Source: Strigops habroptila
Lineage: Eukaryota > Chordata > Aves > Psittaciformes > Psittacidae
Direction: 5' to 3'
Length of the DNA: 64,000 nt
Assembly (NCBI RefSeq): GCF_004027225.2
Contig: NC_044277.2
Span: forward strand, 92,764,283 to 92,828,282
A program made the translations under genes and the position numbers. Below are positions 12,886 through 23,900 of the stretch, piece by piece; position 1 is the first letter of the stretch; every line of letters starts with the position of its first letter. Below the pieces are notes generated by a model, which saw only the letters and a list, made by a program, of their open reading frames with translations, was not told the origin of the DNA and searched no databases.

Positions 12886-14460
12886 AATAGAATTCTCTGT
12901 TTATGGCTCCCCTAACCGAATTACCCTGCACACAGAAGAAGGTGAGCAGCAATAGAAAGAAGTTCAAAGACTCAGTATAGTTTTTGAAATCCAGCTGAAG
13001 CTGTTCCCCCCCACACGGAAGATTTCTCAGTATTGTCCTGTTGGTTTATAAAATTATTTTTTCTCAAAGCAAACAAGCCAGGAAAGCCGAGGGGCATGCT
13101 GATGAGCAAGATGAGGTGGGAACCCATCACCTCTGTGAAACCAGATTGTAGTTTCAGCCTGGCAAGCTACTGACCAAACATCACTGCTCTGTAATGGCAC
13201 TCAACAGCCTCTTTGGAAGCAATTCATGGCCTCAGCCTAATGTCTGAGGCACTTAATGTTAACTGACACCCATGCTGGCAGGCTCAAAATGGTGTCCAAG
13301 CATCCCAAGGGATGGTCTGCATGACAATCTTGTGTGCAGGTCTGGGGTGCCTCTAGAGCTGGGCAGTGCATGCTCTGCCCCGGTGGGGTGGGAGGGAAGC
13401 TGCCTTTGCTGCTGTGCTGGCTCAGTGCTCAGCAGAGTGCTTTCCTCTCTGGGGCTCCCTGTCCTGCCACTGCCATACACACTAAATTCACAGGGGAGGA
13501 AAAAGACAATGCACTAGATGGAGGTTAGCTGGCCACGAACTCACCTTGTCCCTCACGGATGTTTGGCCTCTTCAGGAAAAATTCTACAGTGAAATTTGGG
13601 TGCATCTTTCAAAGGACCTAGGAGAAAAGGCAACATTTGCAAATGCTCCTCACTAGCATTTTTGGGTCAGAAATCCAGGCAGCCATGAATCACACGTAAT
13701 GTTAGAGAGCACTTTTTGCACTATGCCACCATCCAACCCCTTCAGTACCTCACTTGCAGTTGCCGAACAGCCTTCATGTACACATGCAGCCCAAAATAGT
13801 TTGAATTATGGAAACTTCCATATAAACTACTCTGAAATACCCCTTCAATACACCAACACTTTCTAGCTCCTGGTACAGTGACTCTCATGAAGCTGTGGCA
13901 TTCCAGGAGGGTTTGTATGCAGCGCTCAGATGTATCATTATCGGGACAATTTGTCTTGTGAGGCTTTTTTTTTCTGCCTCATTGAAACGCTTGCACTGCA
14001 CTCCTGCCCTTGCCTTAACCTTTTGGGGCACTAACAAAGAACAAGCAATGAAAGCCCATAATGCTGTGGAAATAAAATATAAAAAAAAGCAGTATGCAAA
14101 AGGAAGAAAAAAAACCCACCACAAACTGAGGTTTTAAGAAAAGCTGCATAACTTGTCTTTGGGGCTGGAGGAGGAACAAATGCATTTGCTTCAGATCAAG
14201 GAGAACTAAATCCATCTATGTGCAAGCTGCAGTATTGAAGCCATCGGTACTCTTTTGCTCGTGATTGTGTATCATTAGCGTTTGGCAATGCTGAAAATAC
14301 ATACGTACCTTCTCGTATCTAACCTGGTAGCGAGCAGAAGCCCTGTTCATTTACACTTGTAGGCACAGAAAGGAAACCTTCAGGGTTTACTTAAACGCAC
14401 GGGAAAGAAGAATACTTGTGCGTTTCCCTGTGAAAAGCAGGGAAGACAGGCAGAAGGGCC
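12886..14460. other. Intergenic, nothing recognised
   Basis: This lies between a CR1 copy and the CpG island. Frames on both strands are under 85 codons and show no motif. Confidence 0.6.
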
Positions 14461-14559
14461 CTAGCGCTCTGCCCTCGTTTTCAGCCGGTTTTGCAGCAGG
14501 GAACGCGCTGGTGGCTGGGTTGGGGTTTTGCCGTCCGCTCCCAAATTCTTGAGGGAGCA

Positions 14560-14573
14560 GTGCCACCTGCCGG
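14560..14573 (-). promoter_or_regulatory. CTCF-like motif
   Basis: The minus strand reads CCGGCAGGTGGCAC, matching the CTCF core (CCASNAGRKGGCRS type) at all but one position. It sits in the CpG island. Single motif matches have a high false-positive rate. Confidence 0.4.
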
Positions 14574-14632
14574 GGCAGCACGGACGCGCCGCCGGGACCG
14601 GCGGCATTGCGCCTCGCATGAAGGCTTCCTTT

Positions 14633-14640
14633 TGACGTCA
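14633..14640. promoter_or_regulatory. Perfect CRE palindrome TGACGTCA
   Basis: This is the full 8-bp consensus for CREB/ATF dimers, located inside the CpG island. CpG-containing CREs in CpG islands are typical of active promoters; activity here is inference. Confidence 0.55.
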
Positions 14641-14787
14641 TGCTGGAAGAGGAGGATTGTGCCGAGGGGTTGCAGCCGCTGAGCAGATGCAGTGGAGGGG
14701 CCCGGGGCTTCCCGGGAGCCGAGCGTGGAGCGCGCAGCTTTTCGGCACATCAGTCGTGTTCACTCACTGCTTGATTCCTTTCACCAC

Positions 14788-14990
14788 AATCATAGAATCA
14801 TCATAGAATGGTTTGGGTTGGGAAAAGGTCATCCAGTTCCAACTCCCCTGCCGTGGGCAGGGACACTCTCCACCAGACCAGGTTGCTCCAAGCCCCGTCC
14901 AACCTGGCCTTGAACACTGACAGGGATGGGGCAGCCACAGCTTCTCTGGGCAACCTGTGCCAGGGCCTCACCACTCTCACCACTCTCTGC
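14788..14990 (-). mobile_element. CR1 LINE 3'-end fragment
   Basis: The plus strand begins with the complemented CR1 tail (CATAGAATCATCATAGAATG) and continues through the complement of the ORF2 C-terminus. The minus frame reads WHRLPREAVAAPSLSVFKAR then LDGAWSNLV. It is the same subfamily as the 12566-12885 copy by near-identical protein reading, and lies inverted relative to it. It abuts the CpG island at 14461-14760. Confidence 0.92.
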
Positions 14991-17900
14991 TTGAACACTT
15001 TGTGGGATTTGGTTTTATCTATTTAATTTAACTACAACAATTTTCCAAGGAGCGACTGGTGGACGCCTGGTTGTTTCCCACACCACCCACTGTGCTGCAG
15101 CCCTGAGCTGGACACCCAGCTTTTATGCTTCTGCCTTGGGGGCACCAGGTTAGGAGGTGGTGGTACCCTGACCATACACCCAGTTGCCTGGAGAGGACCA
15201 TGGGTGATGTCCTCCAGCAGCTGCCTGAGAAGGTGGGCAAAATCCTGCCACCAGTCATGACAGCCTGGTCAGGTGCTGGAGGCCTGGGCTAGGAGCAGTA
15301 AAGCAAGAGATCTGAAAAAAAAAGCCCTTGTTTTCCTCTGAGTGTTTGTGTGTGTAATTTCCATAATAATTGTGTCTGTTGTCTGCAGACATGAATTCAT
15401 TACAGCAGGAGGTAAGAGAACAGCCAGCGTCAATATACATTTCAAATTCCTTGCTACAGCCTTGATTTATAAGGCACAACCTGAAGCACTGACTAGCTGG
15501 TTGCCTTTCAGTGAACTGAATTTAGCATGATAGCTGAGAGGACTGAAAACAAATGAGCAAATTTTGCTTTTAAAGCACTCTGTCTCTGTATTTTTCATTT
15601 TTAAGAGTTGCTAGCTGTGTTCTGGATATCCCCCTGCTCCCCCCGCTCTACCCCCCTCCTTCTTCCTGTGCATGCTCCATCGGCACTTGCATTAATCCAG
15701 GCCCCAAAGTACTAAATTGATTCACAGTAATGCGGGCACCCAGGGGCAGAATATTCAAGGAACAAATGAATTCATCATCTTAGAGCCTCCATGCCGACCC
15801 ACATAAAAGCCCACTGCCCAGAGCAGCAATGATGACCATGCAGGAGTGGGTCCTGCAGCAAGCACCCTATCCACCCTGGGCATCACCAGACATATGCATG
15901 GAACCTGCTGGGCGCACACACATCTGAGATGGTACATGCACTCACACGGGTGCTCTTTGAAGAACGCCAACGTATAGAAATAGGTGTAATAAGAAGAGGG
16001 AGCCCTGCGGAAAGAAAGAGGTCTGCAGTCATTGTAAATGGACCTTCACGGCAACAACAACAGGGGAAGGAAAAAAAAAAGCTTTCAGGGAGAAACAGAA
16101 AATAATGTTTTGCAATTACAGTCCACAGCTGCCACAGCTCCAGCGCGCGTGCTATACACAGGTGCAGCTATTATAGCAATGAATAGAGTGCGCTGAAGGT
16201 GCCATCCATATGGGTAATAATATGAGGGCTGAAAAGGTATTTTCATTTGCAGCCTGATGCTGGGAAGGAAAAAAAATAAATAAATAAGTAGGTTATAGCT
16301 CAACCGCCCAGGTCTCAGCCTTATCTGAGGCTGTGGAGTAGTAGGTGGGCACTGGCGGAGGAGCTCCTTGTACCATCTGACTGTGGAAAGGCTCCCAATG
16401 CACCAGGTAATGTCTGAGTTGAGACCACAAGGCATTAGCCGACAGGAAAACTGGCAGGTTTTGCTCTTTCTTTGTTCTGAATAGAAAGTTTATAGAAGTT
16501 TCTTCCCTTATTTAAAAGGCCTGAACTGTGAAAGGTACTTGGGAGACAGGGGAAGGCAAGACACTTTCTTCCGGTCTCTTCCACCCAACACCCATGCTCT
16601 GGCAGTGCCACTTTGCCGACTTCAGTGCCAGGGTCCCTCACTGGCATGAACAAGGCAGAATTAGACCGAGAAAGTAGGCTGTGGGACCCATTCATCAATA
16701 TTTTGCCCTTTTCCCGCCATGGTGAGTTTTTTGCTTTCAATCTGTAGGCCACTAAGCATACTTCCACTGGCAGTGAAGATGTCTAAATCACAAATGTAAG
16801 GCTAACATCAGGTTTGCCTTTTCCTCGCAGAATTCTTGGCAGTTGTCCGCAGACCTTCAAGCATCCACAAGTGATAGGTCCCTGGCTTAGCATGCAACAC
16901 AGACAGCTTTCACAGGTACAGGGATGTCCTCATCCCCCCTTACTTCTACCAGCTCTGAACCCACATCAAGGTCCCTGTTGTTGCTAGTTTAAAGCTAGTG
17001 TAAGTCCTCACAAGCTGCACCCTTTAGACTTGCAGCCCAGACACAGACCAAACCCTTTATTTAAACATATCTTTTTCGGCATTGTGTAGGAAACCCATGT
17101 CACCTCAGTGCTCCAACCCAGCTTCAGCTGGGCTTTTGTGGAACAACCCCAGCCCTGAGGAGCCGGCCAAGCATGGGGACACAGACGCAAGGCTCAGGAC
17201 TGTCTGATGCAGCACAGCATGGGGCAGAGGTATGACATCTAAAATGTAGCTCCATCCTCTGACCCTGGGAGGATGCTGGGGTCGGGTCCGGATGTTTTCA
17301 AACTGATAGTGCCAGGAACATGCTGAATGCAGGCAGGGGAAACGGTTACCCCCGGCACCAAGGCAAAAGCATCCTCCAGATTCCTGAATGGGTCCCAGTT
17401 CACCAAGTTAGGCAGAACCAATGTCTTTTTATAGGCCTTAAAATTGAGGGAGGCATTAAAATTAATTTGAAAACTTTGCAGGAAGCTGGCATAATGAAAA
17501 CAAAAGTGGATTGATGCACTGGCTGGCATACCCTCGCCCTGGGAAAGAGCTCAGGCAGCCGCTTCCAGAAAAGCTGGAGCCTGCTGGATGAGGGCACAAA
17601 ACAGAAAACACTGCTCAAAGGAAGCTCGCAGACAAAGTAGCAATGTGGAAGAAATTATAATCATTAATACAGTGCTTAAAGTGTTCAGGGGACTACAGAA
17701 GATTGGAAAAAAGACCTAGAGATTTGATTTTCCACTGCCCTTCATCAGCAGCAGTCATTTTATACCTGCACAAAGCAGGAGTGCAATCTTCATGCCGCAG
17801 AACGAGTGCACTTTATGTTGCCTTTCTCTCTGTTTTCCTGCTGCAAAGATCCCAGGAAAAGGGGCAATCAAGACTATTTGTCCCTGACCACTGGGGCTTG

Positions 17901-19450
17901 GAGCTGAAGCTAGGACATAGACCATAAACAACAGACAAAGGGACAGGGAAGCCACTGAGAAGGGCTGCCACATTTATCTCTGGCTAGGATGGAAGAGGGA
18001 GTAAGAATAAACTGGGAACAACATCAGTGAGCAGCTGTATAAAAAAGCACTGAGATAGAAAAAAGAACAAGTTTTTTCTTACCTAAATTTGATTGGTATT
18101 GAGAATTCTGCCACAATCAATCTCTTCTAAAATCAAAAGCAAACCCAATTAGAGCCTTAGATAATAAAATTTTAAGCCTCTAGTTCAGATTCAGCCACCT
18201 CCCTATATCCATCATAGCAGGTAACAGCAATAAATAAATAAATATAGATCAATAGACAGACAGACGAAACAGGTATGGAATGCTACCAAGCCCAAACAGC
18301 AGCTTTATGCGGTGGCACCAGCTTTTAGCAGACCAACCGTGCACCCTCAGGGCATTCTGGGTTTGTCCTGTGAGGTGCTACTGTGTTCCAGGTACTGTGG
18401 TTTCTCCAGAGTGAAGAGGGTTAAGATTTCAGTTCTTGAGTTCTGCTCCCTGAAAAGCCATGGTTTGAATTAAGAGGCTTCTCAGTCAGATTTATTGTGA
18501 GTGGGAATATGTTTCTGACAGGTCTGACTTCAGCTCCTCAGTACAGAAAAGCACCAAACCAAACTGCTGATGAGATTTTCATTACCTGTGAATTAAGCAA
18601 ATTTAAAAAGATCTAGATGACCTTAGGATTACAATAATGCGAAAAGAGGCACATAAGGCATAGGTTTCCCTCAGTAAATTAAAAATACACATATTCACCT
18701 GTTATTTGTTTGCTGCATCAAATCCTGAGCAGCTGAGATTTCTATGTTGTACCTCACTGTACCACACAGGTGCAGCCTCCAGTTTTACCAGATACAATAA
18801 ACAAAGAAATCAGAACCAGTCAATACAAGGGTGACAAAAGCTCCAGGTATGCTGAAGGAAAGGAGTGACTGAGCCTGAACAAGGAAAGGACCAGGAAAGG
18901 TCTGACCTCTGCCCAATACACACAAGTATTCCTTCCTTCTGGTTTGCAGTCTGTACAGCAGAATTACTATGCAGCTAAGTGTCTTCTACAGGTCGTACCT
19001 CTGTGGCGGGAGTAATACATTCAGTCTCTCTGAAGTCTGGCTTTGTAAGGCTTCATGAATACATTCGGATGTATAGTAGTTGTACCTTAATACATATTTA
19101 TGTTCTGTGATAATGTTTGGACTAAGCTTCTGACAGAGGACATAAAAAAAGAAAGAGGCAGTGTTCAAAGGAATAGGCTACTTTCACCTAAAACAAAAAG
19201 CAAATAAACAAAATGAGAACAAACTTTGCGGATAGCTCTTTTAATTTATTGTTTTTAAAATAGGCAAGGAACATTTTGTATTTGGATATCCAGCTCAGAA
19301 ATATGTATCTCCTGACTTACATGCTCTTGCAGCAGTCTCTGAATTCCTTTGAGTCATTAAAGGATTTTGTCCTCAAGTCATTCCCATTAGGGGAATATTC
19401 AATTTAGAAACTTGCCTCCTGCTCAAAGTTCGCATGTGAAATTCATGGTT
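14991..19450. other. Intergenic, nothing recognised
   Basis: Mixed sequence with frames up to 116 codons and no recognisable domain, RNA gene or repeat apart from short A- and AT-rich stretches near 16.07 and 16.27 kb. Confidence 0.55.
18228..18275 (+). repeat. (AAAT)n and (GACA)n microsatellite stretch
   Basis: AATAAATAAATAAATA is followed after a few bases by a short CAGACAGACAG run. Both are low-copy microsatellites. Confidence 0.7.
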
Positions 19451-19501
19451 AAGATCCCTCCTCGCCGGGTTTCAGGTCAGTGCCCTATCCACTAAAGAGA
19501 C
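19451..19501 (-). repeat. Old tRNA-derived SINE head remnant
   Basis: On the minus strand, AGTGGATAGGGCACTGACCT and AAACCCGG resemble the A-box to B-box part of tRNA-derived SINEs found in turtles and other amniotes. Only about 50 bp are recognisable. A real tRNA gene is unlikely because no acceptor stem or full cloverleaf could be drawn. Confidence 0.4.
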
Positions 19502-20149
19502 AGAGATACTTAACAATTAAATACTCCTCTAGGCTACATCCCTAGGAGGCAGTCCAGGAGTGCTTCCCAGCCCAGGGATCTACATGCCCTGACTGTTTTC
19601 ACTTTGGGAAGGTACGGTCTCACCCCACCTCTCCTCATGCTTCCCTTCCCATGGGAAGGGAAATTCCCTGCAAGGGTCAGGAGGGATGTGTGGTGCCCTC
19701 TCAGTCCTCAAGACGGGCAGTTAGAGTCTCGGGCCACAGAGCCACCCTGCATCCTAGGGCAGCTGGATGCTGCTGAAGAGGTGGGAATGAGACCCAAAAT
19801 TATCTCATGGTGCCTAAATTCCTTGTGTAAATCTGTCTGCTGCTTCAGGCTAACATCAGCACCCAAGATTTAGGAGCAACCTGAAAGGTGGGAGGAGGTA
19901 AGGACATACATTTATTTGCCTGTTCAAAGATGACACAATTCTGCTTGTAGAACGCAAGTTATTTTTCCATTCTCAGGCTTTTGATATAAAGAATTAGCTA
20001 TCCACTTTCCAGAAAACATGGAATTAGTCTTTCTAGACTATGTGTTTAACTGAGAAGAAATGAATCTTCATCCGCTCAAGACATATTCGCTCTTCTTCTC
20101 TTAGCCCCTCACCCCCTGCCTCATATCTCTTCTATGCAGTTTTTCAAAT
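19502..20149. other. Intergenic, nothing recognised
   Basis: No gene or repeat was recognised in this stretch between the SINE-like remnant and the homeodomain-motif cluster. Confidence 0.55.
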
Positions 20150-20690
20150 AGTTTAATAATATTCACAGGGACATTAGATTAATTGGATTTTAATTCCAAA
20201 TGACTGTGAACGCAGAGAAGTGAGTCACCAGTCCATGCTAATGAGAAGATCTATTAAGGACCCTTCTCTGATAGACACATAGAGTAGGGTTATAAATATT
20301 TCATATTCAATTAATTGAATTTTGCCCCCTGTTATATGATGCTGCCCTGGAATGTTAATCAACTGGGACCAGGGAGAGAGAGAGAGGAAGAAGGGGGAGC
20401 GGGGGGGAAATCTAAAAGAGAGGCTTTAAAAAACATCAGAGCCATTCCCATCGCCAAATCCTCCCAGTTCACGCAGAGCCTGTACATCAGAGCGTAGGCT
20501 TTCATACAGACTGCATCTGGTTACATACAGTGGATAAATTAATGTTAATTAATCAGACAGTCATTTTATGAAGAACTGTGTGCAAAAGGTTATTCGAGCC
20601 CTGCTGCAAATAGATTTATAGGTATAATTGCCATGTTGAATGACCCTCTGTACATAGGCTCATTAAACTGGCCATCAGTCAAGAACTCTA
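20150..20690. promoter_or_regulatory. Candidate developmental enhancer: homeodomain-motif cluster
   Basis: This AT-rich block carries many TAAT-core sites. It has ATTAGATTAATTGGATTTTA at 20173-20192 and a perfect 16-bp palindrome centred on CAATTAATTG at 20305-20320. It also has TTAATTAA at 20545-20552 and a HOX/CDX-like TTTTATG at 20564-20570. An AP-1 consensus TGAGTCA is at 20221-20227 and a POU-like ATGCTAAT at 20235-20242. It has no repeats and no coding frame. Conservation could not be measured here. Confidence 0.35.
20305..20320. promoter_or_regulatory. 16-bp perfect palindrome with TAAT/ATTA core
   Basis: ATTCAATTAATTGAAT equals its own reverse complement. The centre CAATTAATTG is the kind of dimeric site bound by paired-class or LIM homeodomain proteins (inference). 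Confidence 0.45.
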
Positions 20691-20881
20691 ATTGAGGCAG
20701 GCCAATAGCACGCCGCTGGGACCACGCGGCTGGCTGCAAACAAAACCTCTCCGCAGAAGCCAGCTCTCTGAAAGCCGCCAATATTGCCGCTTCCCATCCT
20801 CTGGGCGGTTTCTGCCACCGTCGCTCCTGCCAGCTGAAACCCAGGGCAGGAAGGAGGCAGAAGAGAGGACAGAAGAGAGCT

Positions 20882-20935
20882 CCTGTGCCCATCCTGGCTC
20901 CCGTGCCCATCCTGGCTCCCTTGCCCATAGTGGCT
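20882..20935. repeat. 18-bp tandem repeat, three units
   Basis: Units at 20882-20899, 20900-20917 and 20918-20935 share the pattern CC-YGTGCCCATCCTGGCT. The first two differ by one base and the third by three. It gives a repeated peptide in chance ORFs on both strands. Confidence 0.85.
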
Positions 20936-23900
20936 TTGCATCATTTACAAAACCCGTGAGGGACTGGGCGCAGCATGGAAATGGTTTTATTGACAGCTAT
21001 AGTTTCCAAAAGCTGTTCTGGCCTTTGCAGCTGGGAATGGCTTGAGTGTGCAGGCTTCAAAGGCACTGAGGTCAGAGGGCAAATATAAAGACACTAAAGA
21101 TTCTGGATGACATTTCATATTTTAAGAGCATCTCTTGATTTCATTGGGGTTGGGAGGAAGCAGAGGAGCGTCCAGCCCACAATTTGAAATGCCCAGGACT
21201 GGCAATGAGGGACATGCATAATTCCTAGAGACCAAAACTGTGGACCTCTTTGCTAGTGCTGTGGAGGTCCTGCAGTTATACCATGGCAGACAGTCATTCC
21301 TGCAGGGGCTGCATCCAGCCCCATGGATGCTGGGTGCAGTGTGGATTCCTCCAAAAGCAGCAGGCAAACCTTGCTGCTGTCTCTGGCAGCAGACACATGA
21401 AGCTGTAGGCTGGCACTTCAGAAACCCCTTTTGCTCCTTCTTGTGGCAGCAGCTGCCTACTCATGGTCCCTTGTCACAATCTCTGTACCTCCAGTCCCCA
21501 CCTACACAATTATGTCTGCTTCCCAAAGTGCTCTGTCTTCCTGCTCACGATCTGTGTGAGGATTGTCTTATTTCACATACCAGAGGGGCCCTGCACCCAG
21601 GTTTGTACATTGAGGGCAGAAGTTGCTGCCAGTCTCTCTCATGCACATGCACACATGCCATGGCAGCCCTGGAGGAGTCATGGACCAGGCCAGCCAGGGG
21701 GTGTCAGAAAGGGGCTTTTTCATCCGAGCTGTTTCCCAAGACACCTCCAGGGGAAACCTGCCCCATCTGCTGCGCACCGCACTGTATCGTTTAAGGGTAC
21801 TTGGGGAAAAAAAACCCAACACATCAGTCACAGACAGGTAAGTCAATTGAATGTATTCACGTTATCTATTCCTATACTCATGTTATTCACCACATCTTCT
21901 GAGGTTGCCTTTAGTTGTGTATCTCCCTGATCAGATATAAAATATCCACGTAACACCAACTTTCTCAAACACAAATAAAACAAAGCAGAAAAACTAAAGT
22001 GCACTAATGCAGAAGTCCTCAAGGCAAGAATAAATATGAACAAAGAGAAATCCATGTGTCTCAGAACAGTGACACCACCACCACCTGAAGATGCTTCTGA
22101 TGAAGAGGGGTACCAGTTTCCATCCCTGGACAAGGCAAGGGTGGCTTAGTGTGCCAAGGCCCTGGCAGTGTTTCCTTTCACCCTGTCCCATCACGACTGG
22201 TTCAGCCTCAGTAAACTTCGAACTCTTTTCCCAGTACTGCTAGGCATCAGTACAGCATCTGAGAGAGGGACTGGGAAAACCGACTGTGAGCATGGCATGC
22301 TTCTGGATTGGTGGTCTTTCATCATGCCAGGGCCTCACAGGCAAGCTGCACGGCCGTCACCCAGGTGTGCAGGGAACCACACTGCAGTAGAAAAGCCTCC
22401 AGGCAAGCCTAAGGTCTCACTTCCAGGGCTGCTCTATGGATGGACAATTAATTGGGTCCTGAGGGCAGTCTTGGGGCACTTCTCAGAACTGACTTTCCCT
22501 CATCCTGGAGTTCCCTTCCACAGACCATATTTGAATTAGGTAAACAAAAATGTACCCCGAGTTCTTATGGCACATAAACACCCTCTTTTCTACCAACAAG
22601 GCGGCATTTCCTCCTGTAATACTATTTTATTCCAATCTACCTAGGTCTTAAATTTCTCTTGTTCTCTTGCCCCAAAGCAAAACACATTTATTATCGTGTA
22701 AACCGTCAGCTGTCCTGCACTTAGCACAGCTGCACTGCTGCAAAACCCTTGGCCTCTGCAGGGCCCTGCACTCGGCACACTTCGACCTTGACTCGAGTGT
22801 TTGCCTTGACCCAGTCGCCCACAGAGGGCACTGCTCGTAAATGTAACCCAGCAAAGGCGCATCAGCACTCGGAAAGCTGCGGTTTCCACCAAGAACGAAT
22901 CCAAACACTTCGTGCATATTATTACTGCCATCTCCAAGAAGAAAGGCAGCAGCAGGCTGATGTCACGCAAAAGAATGTGTTTTTAAAGCACATACAGTGC
23001 ATTCGTACTCACGCTGAGATGTCAGGCAAAGCTTCCCACCTTGTATCACAGGTGGGAAGAATGCTTCTAGCCCCCCAACATCAGAAGCACGTCAGTTCAG
23101 TGACATAAGAGAATAGTACCTCAAAGAATGTTTGATATTTCCATATGCAACCATGCATATCACTTCATCTTGGGCAAGGATGAGGAACATGCTGTTCCTC
23201 TGTCCACATGTGGGCTATAGACATTCCTTGTAACACACTTCTAAATTTTACAGGCAAGTTTCCATTTGTTTCTTTACTACTGCAGCCAGCAGAATGTTTT
23301 TCTCAAGTCTCCAGTTTAGCGATAAGGAGGTAAATGCTTTATATATCAGAGACACTGATGCCACTGGTAGGAATTTTACCACTAGACTTTCTTGGGTGTA
23401 GGGATTTCAACCTGTATTTCCAAGAAAGAATCCAGATCTAGTTTGCTGAGCCTGCTTTTAAATGTGCAAGAGAGAGGTAAGTGCATGTTTATGCAAACAC
23501 CTACAAATAGAGTAAAAATCTGTGGCCTTTTCACCCACCTACCTCATTTTAAGAGATGCAAAAATCCCAGCTATGTGCAATGTATGCATGCAGAACAGAG
23601 CAGTCAAACAGGGAAGAAAAGTATCTACCCACTTTGTATCCCACTTCTGTGCTGTCTCCATTGCTTGGCATGCTCCAAGGGGACACACACAGGAATGTAC
23701 TCAAGGACGGGGACAGCTTACAGGACATAAAAGAGAGGACATTATGCTTCCAGTCCAGAGAGGAAATTGCTGAGTTGTTGCTTCTTTAAATACAAATTAG
23801 AGCCCATGGCCAGCAATGCCCAAGCCCGTGTACTCCCCAGGATGAGCCCTGGTTCCCTCCCGCAAGAAACACAGCTGTCACAGGGAAAAATTAGATGCTT

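Larger units (their letters stand above)
14461..14760. promoter_or_regulatory. Intergenic CpG island, candidate promoter or enhancer
   Basis: By hand count there are about 28 CpG dinucleotides in these 300 bp, against very few in neighbouring sequence, and the segment is clearly GC-rich. It includes a perfect CRE (TGACGTCA) and a CTCF-like site. No coding exon is recognised on either strand: the ORFs across it have CpG-island composition rather than family motifs. It could be the start of a noncoding transcript, a distal enhancer, or an unmethylated relic. Confidence 0.6.

Noticed and set aside
19451-19501. Functional tRNA gene
   Set aside because: Only A-box to B-box-like similarity is visible. 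No acceptor stem, anticodon arm or terminator could be drawn.
20590-20928. 112-codon minus-strand frame with repeated MGTGAR peptides
   Set aside because: The peptide repeat is only the translation of the 18-bp minisatellite, and the rest has no motif.
21240-21930. Overlapping frames of 184 and 155 codons on the plus strand
   Set aside because: Two long frames in different phases over the same GC-richer DNA point to low stop density rather than coding. No family match seen.
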